The notes beneath the pieces were generated by a model that saw only the letters and a program-made list of their open reading frames with translations, was not told where the DNA came from and searched no databases. A DNA stretch of 64,000 nucleotides from Salinicoccus cyprini. Its GTDB lineage: Bacteria > Bacillota > Bacilli > Staphylococcales > Salinicoccaceae. Positions 18,399-27,791 of this stretch are shown here, in pieces. The stretch spans positions 1 to 64,000 of the forward strand of contig NZ_VMSJ01000003.1 of NCBI RefSeq assembly GCF_007713705.1. Reading direction: 5' to 3'. The translations under genes were made by a program, and so were the position numbers. Numbering within the stretch: the first letter of the stretch is position 1; every line of letters begins with the position of its first letter.

Positions 18399-18441
18399 AT
18401 ATATTCAGTCTTTACATCTATTATAAAAAACAATTATGGTG

Positions 18442-18447
18442 TATAAT
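18442..18447 (+). promoter_or_regulatory. -10 element of the small acidic protein gene
   Basis: Perfect TATAAT eight bases before AGGAGG; no good -35 is seen at 16-18 bp spacing. Confidence 0.45.
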
Positions 18448-18468
18448 GTAACCAAGGAGGGGATGATG

Positions 18469-18657
18469 ATGCGTATGGAAAATAAAGCCACCCAGCACAT
18501 GGATATCGACCGTATGATCAATGAAGGCGGCTTCCAGCACTATTTCGTCGGTAGCGACCATCATGAGAGTGATACTCCCCAGCATAATGAACGGAATGTT
18601 GTAGTGGACCTGCCGAAGACCATTGATGACCCACCAGAAGAGAAAAGAGCCGGATGA
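18469..18657 (+). CDS. Hypothetical 62-residue hydrophilic protein
   Basis: Soluble, acidic and histidine-containing small protein without recognised domain; segments include MDIDRMINEGGFQHYFVG and a proline-rich end DDPPEEKRAG. AAGGAGGGG lies upstream and three consecutive ATGs (18463, 18466, 18469) are in frame; the last has the best spacing. It has its own terminator. Strong translation signals and a clear terminator argue that it is real. Function unknown. Confidence 0.65.
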   Translation: MRMENKATQHMDIDRMINEGGFQHYFVGSDHHESDTPQHNERNVVVDLPKTIDDPPEEKRAG

Positions 18658-18661
18658 TATA

Positions 18662-18698
18662 AAAACAGGGTGGCATACAAATGTATGCCACCCTGTTT
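18662..18698. terminator. Bidirectional terminator between the small gene and map
   Basis: A 17 bp perfect stem (AAACAGGGTGGCATACA and complement) with a 2 nt loop lies between converging genes. Confidence 0.88.
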
Positions 18699-18703
18699 CC
18701 ATT

Positions 18704-19468
<765 letters not shown>

Positions 19469-19499
19469 CTACTTACCTTAAAAATTTTCTTCTGTAATT

Positions 19500-19526
19500 A
19501 TTATAACAAACTCTTCATGCTATACT
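19500..19526. promoter_or_regulatory. Divergent extended -10 promoters (map and UPF0421)
   Basis: The minus strand has TGTTATAAT (19508-19500) reading into map. The plus strand has TGCTATACT (19518-19526) reading into the UPF0421 gene. Both are extended -10 elements without good -35 boxes. Confidence 0.55.
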
Positions 19527-19564
19527 AGAATGGTACCTATTAAAATATTGAAAGAAGCATGAAT

Positions 19565-20593
19565 ATGAAATACGACATTCGCAAAATAATTGGTCCGAGA
19601 ATCATAAAAACGGGACTTTCCACGTTTCTGACCGCCCTGATATGCATCATGCTCGATCTGACACCGATATTTGCGGTCATCACTGCAATCGTCACGATTG
19701 AGCCGACTGCCTACGCTTCCCTTAAAAAGGCCTACGTACGATTCCCGGCTTCAATCATCGGAGCCTTCATTGCAGTGGTATCCCTCTACCTGTTCGGTGA
19801 GAATGCATTTACCTATTCCTTGGCAGCGACCTTGACCATCCTGGTTACATACCGTTTGAATCTGCATGCCGGTGTACTTGTGGCAGCCATTACCGCTGTC
19901 GCCATGGTACCTTCTGTACATGATGCCTATATCTTCAACTTTCTTTCCAGGCTGGCGACCACAACCATCGGGCTTGCGACCAGTACACTGATCAACTTCC
20001 TGATTCTTCCGCCCAAATATGCAGGACAGATCGAAGCGATCACCCAGACGACCACACAGCAGACCCACCAGCTGCTTGTACAGCGGCTGCGTGAGATGAT
20101 GGCAGGGAAATATGAATCGGACAAAAGCGAAAAGGCCTATACTAAAGTCCAGTCCTCGATATCGAATGCAGAGCAGCTTTTGAAGTATCAGCAGGACGAA
20201 TACCGGTATCATAAATCGAACCGTGAAGAAATGCGGCTGATGAACCGTCTTGAGCGGGAGCTGCAGTTCAAGAAGCTGTACTTTACACATCTCGGCAACC
20301 TGATCTACCTGCCTGAAAATATATCCATGAAATTCAGCGGACAGGAAAAAGCGGCCATTGAAGAAATCATCAGGCATCTGGATGGAGATCCGGATGAGCT
20401 GACAATGACAAACTCCGCAGTCCGGTTCATCAGACGCCATATCAGAGACCTCGATGAGGAAGCAGATGCTTTCAAAATCCATATTCTTTACGAAATCATC
20501 ATCATCTATCAGATGATTGTACAACATCATAAGTCAAGTTCCAAACCCCAGAAACTGCCACCCGGCAGCAAGACCGATCCGGATGCTACATGA
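19565..20593 (+). CDS. UPF0421/FUSC-family membrane protein
   Basis: 342 residues closely following the staphylococcal UPF0421 protein: opening [15 protein letters not shown], then [31 protein letters not shown] and the end of the membrane half LILPPKY. A cytosolic helical half with [13 protein letters not shown] follows. It belongs to the aromatic acid exporter-like superfamily; transport has not been shown. The start at 19565 has AAAGAAG seven bases upstream, better spaced than 19559. Its last 8 bp overlap the end of dinB. Confidence 0.85.
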   Translation: MKYDIRKIIGPRIIKTGLSTFLTALICIMLDLTPIFAVITAIVTIEPTAYASLKKAYVRFPASIIGAFIAVVSLYLFGENAFTYSLAATLTILVTYRLNLHAGVLVAAITAVAMVPSVHDAYIFNFLSRLATTTIGLATSTLINFLILPPKYAGQIEAITQTTTQQTHQLLVQRLREMMAGKYESDKSEKAYTKVQSSISNAEQLLKYQQDEYRYHKSNREEMRLMNRLERELQFKKLYFTHLGNLIYLPENISMKFSGQEKAAIEEIIRHLDGDPDELTMTNSAVRFIRRHIRDLDEEADAFKIHILYEIIIIYQMIVQHHKSSSKPQKLPPGSKTDPDAT

Positions 20594-21653
20594 AGTCGTA
20601 TATTGTCAAGTTACGATAGGTCCGGTCAGAGAGCTGGGACACGGTGACCCCGATGAGCCTTATTGGCACATCGGGGTCTTTTAATTCATGATAGAGACTA
20701 TAGGCATAATGATAGATTTCAGCTTCAGTAAAGATCGGGTTGTTTGCCATCATCTGCCTCGAATGCGTGGCATAGTCCGATGTCTTCATCTTGACGGTGA
20801 CAACTTTGCCCGCATATTGCTGCAACTCCAGCTTATCCCCCACTTTCGCACTCAGTTCCTCGATGACTTTCAGTATTTCATCATCGTCGTTGATATCATA
20901 GTGGAAGGTCGTCTCCTTGCCGATCGACTTACGGATGCGTTCGACCTTCAGTTCCGAAGTGCCGATGCCACGCGCCTTCTGATGGAGACTCGTCCCCTTT
21001 TTGCCGAAGTGCTGAACGAGTGCTTTCTCTTCCCACTCATAAAGATCTTTGCCCGTATGGATATCGAGTGATTTCATCTTCTCTTCCGTCACGCGTCCGA
21101 CGCCGGGAAAGTCACCGATATCCAGCCCGAATAGAATATCCTGTACATTATCATAATGAATGACCGTCGTACCAGCCGGCTTGTTCATCCCGGAAGCGAT
21201 CTTGGCCAGATACCTGTTATAGGAGATGCCGCTTGATGAAGTCAGCTTTGTCACATCGAATATATCACGCTGTATATCAAGCGCAATCGACTGGGCAGAC
21301 CGTTCCCTTGAAACAAGATGGGTGATGTCGAGGTACGCCTCATCCAGAGATAATGGCTCCACAATCTCGGTATAGCTTAGGAAGATATCCATGATTTTCT
21401 TGGAAACGGCCTTGTAAGTATCGAACCTTGGTCTGACATATATCCCATCCGGACACAGCTTATACGCCTGCTTTGTCGGCATCGCAGAATGCACACCAAA
21501 TTTGCGCGCCTCATAGCTTGCTGTCGCGACGACTCCCCGGCTTTCCGATTTGCCGCCTACGATGATCGGCCTGCCCCGGTATTCGGGATTATCACGCTGC
21601 TCCACCTGGGCGTAGAAAGCGTCCATGTCGATATGAATGATTCTTCTCTCCAT
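20586..21653 (-). CDS. dinB: DNA polymerase IV
   Basis: Y-family translesion polymerase of 355 residues. Catalytic acidic residues lie in [12 protein letters not shown] and in LSLDEAYLD; the helix-hairpin-helix [14 protein letters not shown] and little-finger domain follow. It lacks a clear C-terminal beta-clamp tail longer than usual. Start at ATG 21653, preceded by CAGGTGG; the GTG at 21662 overlaps that site. An extended -10 TGTTATAAT lies just upstream. No LexA box was recognised. Confidence 0.95.
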   Translation of the reverse strand: MERRIIHIDMDAFYAQVEQRDNPEYRGRPIIVGGKSESRGVVATASYEARKFGVHSAMPTKQAYKLCPDGIYVRPRFDTYKAVSKKIMDIFLSYTEIVEPLSLDEAYLDITHLVSRERSAQSIALDIQRDIFDVTKLTSSSGISYNRYLAKIASGMNKPAGTTVIHYDNVQDILFGLDIGDFPGVGRVTEEKMKSLDIHTGKDLYEWEEKALVQHFGKKGTSLHQKARGIGTSELKVERIRKSIGKETTFHYDINDDDEILKVIEELSAKVGDKLELQQYAGKVVTVKMKTSDYATHSRQMMANNPIFTEAEIYHYAYSLYHELKDPDVPIRLIGVTVSQLSDRTYRNLTIYDFM

Positions 21654-21710
21654 AGCATCCACCTGTTAGTAATTATTTATCCCATTATAACATAAGACGA
21701 ACAGACGTTC

Positions 21711-22277
21711 CTATCTTCCGCCTGGATATGTCTCGTAGATTGTCATGCCGACTTCGGTGTCCTCTACGTACTCCATATGCCTGTATTTATACAGAAGGTG
21801 GACGTAGTAGAAATCACCCGCACATGCGCCGGTATGGATTGCGATCAGGTACTTGTAGGCCACGTTCGGAAAGCTTACCATCAGTATGATCAGCACTGCC
21901 GTGATGATCAGGAAAGGCATCAGTATGATGATTGCAAACTGCCGCCTTGTAAATATCTCTCCGGGTGCCGCCGCATAGAAAAGTCCGGCCTTGTAGCCGA
22001 ATCTGACACGTCCGCCTGGTGCAAATACTTTGAAGAAGATGCCATGGATGGCTTCATGAGCGGTAATGATTGCGAACATGACGGCCATGATCAGAAAGAC
22101 TGCACCGAAAATACCGAAGCCGTCCATGTCGGCCAGCACGGCACTGATACTGTCGAAGGTGAGCACATCATATATTAGAAACAGCAGGAATAGACTGAAT
22201 GTTATGCTTAGAACGAGCGTATTCAGAGTACGCATCGCTGCCTTGTCCCTGAAGATGTCGAGTACATACTTGTCCAT
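21711..22277 (-). CDS. DUF3267 family membrane metalloprotease-like protein
   Basis: 188 residues with four membrane segments and an HEAIH motif (74-78) in the second segment pair. This resembles the HExxH zinc site of intramembrane metalloproteases; DUF3267 proteins share it but have no established substrate. AAAGGAGG lies before the ATG at 22277. Divergent from the DAO-type oxidoreductase gene. Confidence 0.82.
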   Translation of the reverse strand: MDKYVLDIFRDKAAMRTLNTLVLSITFSLFLLFLIYDVLTFDSISAVLADMDGFGIFGAVFLIMAVMFAIITAHEAIHGIFFKVFAPGGRVRFGYKAGLFYAAAPGEIFTRRQFAIIILMPFLIITAVLIILMVSFPNVAYKYLIAIHTGACAGDFYYVHLLYKYRHMEYVEDTEVGMTIYETYPGGR

Positions 22278-22379
22278 TGCCCCGCCTCCTTTCAAAAGCA
22301 CTGTAACACAACTTGTATAAATAATGTTAGACTATCCTATAAATGAATATCGTTCAATTAAGAAACAGGAGGAAATGGA

Positions 22380-23420
22380 ATGGCACGTTTTACAGTAGTG
22401 GGCGGCGGCATTGCAGGTGCTTCCACCGCCTATCATCTGGCGAAATCAGGACATCAGGTCACTGTGTATGATCGCGCAGATACAGGCCAGGCAACCGATG
22501 CTTCTGCCGGAATCATCTGTCCGTGGATCAGCCAGAGAAGAAACAAGAAATGGTATCGTCTCGTCAAAGAAAGCGCCAAGTACTATCCTGAATTCATAGC
22601 ACAGCTTCAGGAGGAGACCGGACTTGATACGGGATATAGAAGAGAAGGCTCAATCAGTCTCGTCAAAGATGATCATATACAGAACCTCGCCTTCGAGCGG
22701 ATCCAATCAAAGCAGTCAGACGCCCCTGAAATGGGTGATGTGCGGAAGGTTTCCAGAGAAGAAGTGAAACGGATGCATCCGAACTTGACCGACCTCTATC
22801 CGGGTGTATATGTGGAAGGCGGTGGACAGGTCAAAGGCGCCATCCTGCTCAAGGCACTGAAGGCTGGTTTCATGAAGTATGGTGGGGAATGGATCAACGC
22901 GGACTATGATGGACAGAGTGTCGACGGCACGCTCATCTATACGACCGGTGCGTGGGGCATCGAGCAGCGGCATGAGCCGGGAGTACGGCATCAGAGATCG
23001 GAAGTCCTCCATTTCAGACTGGCAGACAGCCAGAATAACGACCGTACGCCGGTCATCATGGCACTCGGACCCATCTATATTGTGGAGATGGGATTGAACC
23101 AGTATGCCATCGGCACAACCCATGAGGATACGGAAAGCTTTGAAGCCATACCATCACAGGAGAACTATGAGTACTTGCGTGGACTGGCCCATCGCTACTT
23201 CCCCGATTCGAAAATCGAAGACGTTCGGATGATGGTCGGACTGAAACCCTATACGAGAGACTTCCTGCCATTCCTCGGCTATGCAAAAGAGAATGTTTTC
23301 GTCATCAATGGCATGGGTGCGACGGGGCTGACAGCAAGTCCGCTTGTCGGACGTGAAGTTGCACGCTACTTGAACAACGAAGAGACGACACTCGATATAA
23401 ACGACTATTCCTATATATAA
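22380..23420 (+). CDS. DAO-family FAD-dependent oxidoreductase
   Basis: 346 residues of the glycine/D-amino-acid oxidase (DAO) fold. The N-terminal FAD motif is VVGGGIAGASTAYHLA and the C-terminal FAD segment is INGMGATGLTASPLVG. Substrates in this family are amino acids or sarcosine-like compounds; the sequence does not say which. CAGGAGG precedes the ATG. Own terminator downstream. Confidence 0.88.
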   Translation: MARFTVVGGGIAGASTAYHLAKSGHQVTVYDRADTGQATDASAGIICPWISQRRNKKWYRLVKESAKYYPEFIAQLQEETGLDTGYRREGSISLVKDDHIQNLAFERIQSKQSDAPEMGDVRKVSREEVKRMHPNLTDLYPGVYVEGGGQVKGAILLKALKAGFMKYGGEWINADYDGQSVDGTLIYTTGAWGIEQRHEPGVRHQRSEVLHFRLADSQNNDRTPVIMALGPIYIVEMGLNQYAIGTTHEDTESFEAIPSQENYEYLRGLAHRYFPDSKIEDVRMMVGLKPYTRDFLPFLGYAKENVFVINGMGATGLTASPLVGREVARYLNNEETTLDINDYSYI

Positions 23421-23445
23421 AGGCAGTTCACGCTGCCTTTTTCTT
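23419..23445 (+). terminator. Terminator after the DAO-family gene
   Basis: AAAGGCAG, a 6 nt loop and CTGCCTTT are followed by TTCTTTT. The stem overlaps the stop codon. Confidence 0.8.
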
Positions 23446-23557
23446 TTAACGAAAATCGGCTGATTGCTTTGCCAACCTTCATCCATATATTATACAATGA
23501 ATAAATATCATAAAATCAGTATTCTATTACATAAAAATAAAGAAAGTAGGTGCGATA

Positions 23558-24934
23558 TTGAATATTTTATACAACGAAAAGATATTGCGGAATTTCTTCT
23601 ACATCTATGCTGTTCTCTTCATCCTTTTTCTCATCTACTTTTTCACCAACATCGAATTCCTGAATCCACTGGTCAATTATCTGGCCTTCGCTGTACTGCT
23701 GCTGTCCTGGCTGTTCAGTTCCAAACTGTTCAAGATCATCGGATTCGTCTTCATTTCAACCGGAATCATACTGAGTCTAAGTGCCGGGGAAGAGTTCGGT
23801 GCAGTCATCAGCAATACGATGAGCAACATGCCCCTTCTGCTTTTCTTCAGTACATTGCCTTGGATCGGTACTGTCGTCAGAGTCGGCGGACTCGATGACA
23901 GCATCACCGAGATGATACAGGATCGTGCAAACAAGGTCGAAAATATTTATGGCAGAAGCATATTCACTACTTATTTTTTTGGGATCTTCCTGAATATTTC
24001 AGCAATCTATATCATCCAGCAGCTGCTCGGTGAACTCTTCAAGCGTTCGGAAGTTGCTTTTAAAAATGAATTCATCATCAAATCCACGCTGCGGGCTTTT
24101 GCAATGGCTGTCATATGGAGTCCCCTCGAAGTCATCGTCGGTCTGACTGTGGACTCTACCGGTGTCTCCTATTTCACACTGCTGCCCTGGCTGTTTGCAA
24201 CTTCCGTCATTGTCGGGCTGACCGAAGTGCAGATTACGAAACGGCAGTTCAGAGGACTCACCATCGATGCACCGCTTTATGATATCGACAACAGTGCAAT
24301 GATACGGTCGATTGTGAAAATGGCCATCCTGCTGTTGTCATTTCTATCAATTGTAATGGTATTGAACGCCTACTCGACGCTCGGCTTCATCATGACGGTG
24401 GCATTGATCATCATTCCGTTCAGTTTTGCCGCAGCTTTTGTCATGAAGCGATTCCCGATTTTCCTGAAAGCCGGATGGAAGGCATGGAAGAACCACAATA
24501 ATCACATGCAGAACTTCTCCGTGCTGTTCCTGTCCCTCGGCGTATTCTCCGGTGGATTCAACAGCAGTGCAGCGCCTGGAGTAATGCAGCAGATTTTCAG
24601 CTATGTCGATTCGTTCCTAGTACTGATTCTGCTGCTCATCATGCTGGTCATCTACGGGCTCGCAATGTTCGGTGTGCATCCTGTCGCTACACTTGCCATA
24701 CTGGCAGAAGTACTGGTGCCCGTAATCACACCAGAAAATGCACTCAGCATCGGCATCGTCATGGTAGTCTGCGGCCTCGGCGTCTCCGCTGCTGCCCCGT
24801 ACGGCATCAATGCCACCATGACATCACAGAGCATGGGCATCAATCCATACAGCATCACACGAATCAACATGAGTTTCTCAATCAGAATGGCAGCAATCGG
24901 CATCGCGATGGCGATGCTCGCCCTGCTGATATGA
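23558..24934 (+). CDS. Polytopic ion-transporter-like permease
   Basis: 458 residues, almost entirely membrane segments (about eleven). Two related halves and the small-residue loops FSGGFNSSAAPG and GVSAAAPYGINATM resemble permeases of the ion transporter superfamily (anion or carboxylate importers), but I cannot name a substrate. The start is TTG at 23558, with AGTAGGTG upstream; no in-frame ATG lies nearby. It has no partner genes. A hairpin without a T run follows. Confidence 0.75.
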   Translation: MNILYNEKILRNFFYIYAVLFILFLIYFFTNIEFLNPLVNYLAFAVLLLSWLFSSKLFKIIGFVFISTGIILSLSAGEEFGAVISNTMSNMPLLLFFSTLPWIGTVVRVGGLDDSITEMIQDRANKVENIYGRSIFTTYFFGIFLNISAIYIIQQLLGELFKRSEVAFKNEFIIKSTLRAFAMAVIWSPLEVIVGLTVDSTGVSYFTLLPWLFATSVIVGLTEVQITKRQFRGLTIDAPLYDIDNSAMIRSIVKMAILLLSFLSIVMVLNAYSTLGFIMTVALIIIPFSFAAAFVMKRFPIFLKAGWKAWKNHNNHMQNFSVLFLSLGVFSGGFNSSAAPGVMQQIFSYVDSFLVLILLLIMLVIYGLAMFGVHPVATLAILAEVLVPVITPENALSIGIVMVVCGLGVSAAAPYGINATMTSQSMGINPYSITRINMSFSIRMAAIGIAMAMLALLI

Positions 24935-24940
24935 ATATAG

Positions 24941-24958
24941 GACGCCCTTTTGGGCGTC
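24941..24958 (+). repeat. Hairpin after the permease gene
   Basis: GACGCCC-TTTT-GGGCGTC is a perfect 7 bp stem six bases after the stop codon. It lacks a T run and so is a poor terminator; it abuts the truncated DUF2187 frame. Confidence 0.6.
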
Positions 24959-24965
24959 TGAGAAA

Positions 24966-25148
24966 GTAGAAATAGAAGCTGCGAAATTCGGAAATATCGT
25001 GGAATTGGATGGCATGAGAGGCAAAGTCGAGAAAGTGAATGGAAACTCGGTCATCGTCGATATTCCAATCAATGATAGTTCCGAGGAACATGAGATGTTT
25101 GAAAAAACAATAGTCGACCACAAACGTTATAAAATCATCGAAGGTTGA
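24966..25148 (+). pseudogene. DUF2187-like gene lacking a start codon
   Basis: An open frame of about 60 codons encodes a KOW-like small domain: AAKFGNIVELDGMRGKVEKV, NSVIVDIPI and VDHKRYKIIEG. This matches the DUF2187 family almost completely. In frame upstream there is no ATG, GTG or TTG before a stop; the upstream hairpin begins within 25 bp. The first possible starts (GTG at 24999, ATG at 25014) would remove the first strand of the domain. Either the 5' end was lost by deletion against the permease terminator, or a non-standard start is used. Confidence 0.6.
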
Positions 25149-25242
25149 TCTCTCTGATCGTCAATGGCGTTTCGGATTTCGAGTTTAGGGTTTCGGCCTA
25201 TGCTGGACGCCGTTGATGCAGCTATAGATGGAGACGAAGCCG
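25149..25242 (+). other. Non-coding segment with long-range pairing, before a strong terminator
   Basis: No gene is seen. CAATGGCGT (near 25163) can pair with ACGCCGTTG (near 25207) and encloses a segment rich in TTTCGG repeats. Together with the terminator at 25243-25290 it could be the 3' part of a transcript or a separate structured RNA. Confidence 0.35.
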
Positions 25243-25290
25243 CCCCCCTGCAGACTGGATTTGTTCCAGTTTGTGCGGGGTATTTTTTTT
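25243..25290 (+). terminator. Strong plus-strand terminator
   Basis: CCCC-containing left arm with ACTGGA pairs with TCCAGT and GGGG, including several wobble pairs, followed by eight T. It would end transcription through the DUF2187 remnant and the following non-coding segment. Confidence 0.75.
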
Positions 25291-25310
25291 GGATTGGGGT
25301 TGGGGATTTC

Positions 25311-25557
25311 TAACTTGCCATGCCGGCACCCGCGATGGCCAGTTAACCTCCTAACTTGCCATGGCGCCGCCCGTGATGGTGAATTAACCCTCTATCTCGC
25401 CATGGCACCTCCCACGATGGTGAGTTAACGCTCTAACTTGCCATGGCGGCACCCGCGATGGTGAATTGGACCTCCTAACTCGCCATGGCGCCGTCCACGA
25501 TGGTGAGTTAACGCTCTAACTTGCCATGGCGGCACCCACGATGGTGAGTTGGCGCCA
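25311..25557 (+). repeat. Six tandem 41-42 bp imperfect palindromic repeats
   Basis: Units begin at 25311, 25352, 25393, 25434, 25476 and 25517. Each opens with TAACTTGCCATGG (or close variants) and ends with GATGGTGAGTTA followed by ACNCTC or similar. The arms pair over about 11 bp, with G.U pairs when read as plus-strand RNA. Units 1, 4 and 6 share a CGGCACCC core, 2 and 5 a CGCCG(C/T)CC core, and 3 is distinct. There are no unique spacers. No gene lies here; the array is markedly G+C rich against its flanks. Confidence 0.9.
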
Positions 25558-25591
25558 TCACCACGCCACACTCCACCCAATTCCATACAAA

Positions 25592-25664
25592 AAAAGACTG
25601 CAGACATGTCATTCTGCAATGACTTTGTCTGCAATCTGGGAAGCCCTTCAGGGCTTATTTTTTT
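25592..25664 (+). ncRNA. Candidate small RNA: double hairpin plus terminator
   Basis: TGCAGACA (25599-25606) pairs with TGTCTGCA (25626-25633), enclosing a second stem GTCATT/AATGAC with a 4 nt loop. A rho-independent terminator follows: AAGCCC-TTCA-GGGCTT-A-TTTTTTT (25641-25664). No plus-strand gene lies between here and the previous terminator, and on the minus strand the terminator has no T run. This suggests a plus-strand non-coding transcript. No promoter is obvious. Confidence 0.5.
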
Positions 25665-25681
25665 GTTATACAGACAGAATA

Positions 25682-26176
25682 TCATTTGATCTGTCGCCTT
25701 CTGATCAGTCCATATATGATTGGAATGCCAATCAGCATGAAGATGAGCGGAAGCATCGCGACACCGAACAAAGAGCTTCCTTCCAGTGCAACCGACAGAA
25801 TTTCCAGTATGACGATTGAGAATATGATCAACGTCATATTTTTAGTCATATTCAGCATCCGGCGGCTGTTGAGATAGAATGCCTCCCGATTATCTTCATT
25901 CAGACGTGAGGGGTAGTTGTGCACTTGAGGATGCCTTTCGAGAACTTCCATCAGAATTGTCACCACAACTGCGACGGCAGGCAGAATCAACAGCCTAGCG
26001 GGAGATCCATATTGGTCGGCTTCACCGGATAGACCAAAATGAAATGGCACTGCATCAGGCAGTTCACCCCACTTCAACAGCAGAAAAGCAATTACAGCAA
26101 GAAAAATACTGTAGCAGATGGCGTTCGACATCATTTCCAGCCGTGTCCTAGGAATAGTGAGATCTGATCGATTCAT
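25682..26176 (-). CDS. DUF1648 domain membrane protein
   Basis: 164 residues with four membrane segments. The N-terminal part has the DUF1648 pattern LPDAVPFHFGLSGEADQYGSP, found in SdpI-type immunity proteins and in many small uncharacterised membrane proteins. It lacks the C-terminal SdpI domain. The ATG at 26176 is chosen with AAAGG upstream; ATG 26185 overlaps that site. Confidence 0.78.
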   Translation of the reverse strand: MNRSDLTIPRTRLEMMSNAICYSIFLAVIAFLLLKWGELPDAVPFHFGLSGEADQYGSPARLLILPAVAVVVTILMEVLERHPQVHNYPSRLNEDNREAFYLNSRRMLNMTKNMTLIIFSIVILEILSVALEGSSLFGVAMLPLIFMLIGIPIIYGLIRRRQIK

Positions 26177-26208
26177 TCTACACATTCCTTTCAAAGGGAT
26201 TTAACCAT

Positions 26209-26217
26209 ATTATATCA
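26209..26217 (-). promoter_or_regulatory. Extended -10 promoter of the DUF1648 gene
   Basis: The minus strand reads TGATATAAT (TGnTATAAT) about 33 bp before the start codon and directly after the ohr terminator. Confidence 0.6.
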
Positions 26218-26225
26218 TTTAATCA

Positions 26226-26256
26226 TAAAAAAACGGGGAACCCATCGGCTCCCCGT
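26226..26256 (-). terminator. Terminator after ohr
   Basis: Minus strand: ACGGGGA, 10 nt loop, TCCCCGT, then seven T. Confidence 0.88.
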
Positions 26257-26269
26257 CCTTCATTTACGA

Positions 26270-26695
26270 TTATTTCGTTGTCGCTTTGATTTCTACATCG
26301 ATGCCATTGTGGGCCATCTTGGAATACGGGCAGACCTCATGGGCTTTCTCCACGTACTCTTCAGCCTTGTCCTGGTCGATGCCTTCGAATTCAACTTCAA
26401 CTTCCGCTGAAAGCTTGAATCCACCGTCCGATTCGTCTTTCAAGAGTCTTGCTGTTGCCATGACTACGCGCTGCACATCGCCAGCCTTATCTTTTTTCAA
26501 TACACCATCCAGAGCACTGTTGAAACATGCGCTGTAAGCTGCGGCGAAAAGCTGTTCCGGATTCGTTTCGTTCGTGTCTTCACCGGACATCTGTTTCGGC
26601 TGTTTGACATTCATTGAAAATGATTTGTCTTCGCTGTGCACTTCTCCGTCTCTACCGCCTGTATTGATCATCTTGACTTCGTACAATGGTTTCAT
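26270..26695 (-). CDS. ohr: Organic hydroperoxide resistance protein Ohr
   Basis: Thiol peroxidase of the OsmC/Ohr family that reduces organic hydroperoxides with lipoyl electrons. The 141 residues carry the catalytic Cys57 (YSACFNSAL) and Cys122 (VCPYSK), with Arg15 in the N-terminal GGRDG. Length and motifs are those of Ohr rather than OsmC. No OhrR regulator gene is adjacent. Confidence 0.94.
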   Translation of the reverse strand: MKPLYEVKMINTGGRDGEVHSEDKSFSMNVKQPKQMSGEDTNETNPEQLFAAAYSACFNSALDGVLKKDKAGDVQRVVMATARLLKDESDGGFKLSAEVEVEFEGIDQDKAEEYVEKAHEVCPYSKMAHNGIDVEIKATTK

Positions 26696-26768
26696 TAAAG
26701 CTCAACTCCTTCATCAGTATGTTTCCATTGTAAGAAACTCACTGCAAACTATCAAATAAACTGCCCGG

Positions 26769-27791
26769 TCATTCGCACGCATGACCATCCTTATTGCCAT
26801 CCATTCTAGACTGATACGCTGCATGACCCGCGTGCACACCGTCCGGATAGACCCGTCTCAGCTCGGTACAGTTTGCGAAACGCTCATCTTCACCCTGCGC
26901 ATCATTCGCGCTTTCCTCCTGATGGATTTCGGAATCATACGGCTGATCGAGCGACCATATGCCGCGCCCTGCCGCTTCAGCTTCCGCCTGTGCCGCCTCC
27001 AGCTGCCCGAGGTGTGTCGTATTCGGCGGGTTGATGTACTTGACCTGTGCAAGACCCTCCCTGACCAGCATTTCATTGACCATCTCCCCGTCCGCATAAA
27101 TATATGCCAGATATCTATCATAATGATCCTGGTCCGGTCCCACATCGAATTCCACTTCAATGCTTGAAGCCTCTTCCAGAATCTCTTTTGTTCTTGCAGA
27201 GGCCTCTTTGCCAAACGGCTGTTCACCGATTCTCGGATGGTTCGTTTCGGGAGTATCAATAAGCAGATATCTGAAAGACGCCTCTTCTCCATCAAAGTTG
27301 AACCGTGTCGTATCTCCATCAATAAATGATGCTACTGTGACAGGAATCCGCTCTCCCTCTGAAGGCGCTGCATCCTCGGCACCAAAGGTTTCGCTGATTT
27401 CACGAACCGGATTCTCATCGGAGTCCACAACAAGGAAAGCGATCGCAAAAGCGGCCAGTGCAGTGACAAATGCAATACCAGCATATCTGAGATGTCCTTT
27501 TGCATTTTCCTCTTTTGCATTTTCCTGCTTCTCCATCAGATGAATGATGAATATCCCAATGGCCATCAGCACAAGGTATGCACCGACTACACTGAAACCG
27601 GTGCCGAGACTAAGTGCTTCATCCATCAATGCAGCAATGAAACCAAGCACTATCGCAATCGTCATCATCATGATGGAGGCTTGCCAGGATTGCTTATGCC
27701 CTTTTTGTGTCGCGTGCTTCACCAGTCCCATACCGAAGATCACACCTGCCATCAAAGCAGCGAAAACAGATAGAATCAAAAACAAATTCAT
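26769..27791 (-). CDS. Membrane-anchored thermonuclease with Excalibur domain
   Basis: 340 residues in three parts. Four membrane segments fill about 1-130. A staphylococcal-nuclease-like domain covers about 145-285 with active-site motifs FRYLLIDTPET and DRYLAYIY. A C-terminal Excalibur calcium-binding motif ends DGNKDGHACE. The nuclease would face outside, tethered to the membrane, with calcium bound at both domains. The ATG at 27791 follows GAGGG by five bases; the ATG at 27809 has no ribosome binding site. Confidence 0.88.
   Translation of the reverse strand: MNLFLILSVFAALMAGVIFGMGLVKHATQKGHKQSWQASIMMMTIAIVLGFIAALMDEALSLGTGFSVVGAYLVLMAIGIFIIHLMEKQENAKEENAKGHLRYAGIAFVTALAAFAIAFLVVDSDENPVREISETFGAEDAAPSEGERIPVTVASFIDGDTTRFNFDGEEASFRYLLIDTPETNHPRIGEQPFGKEASARTKEILEEASSIEVEFDVGPDQDHYDRYLAYIYADGEMVNEMLVREGLAQVKYINPPNTTHLGQLEAAQAEAEAAGRGIWSLDQPYDSEIHQEESANDAQGEDERFANCTELRRVYPDGVHAGHAAYQSRMDGNKDGHACE

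Noticed and set aside
25311-25557. CRISPR array
   Set aside because: Units are contiguous 41-42 bp repeats with variable cores and no unique spacers, and no cas genes are present.
25425-25685. 86-residue minus-strand open frame across the palindromic repeats
   Set aside because: It is a translation of the repeats themselves, lacks a ribosome binding site and runs through the small RNA terminator.
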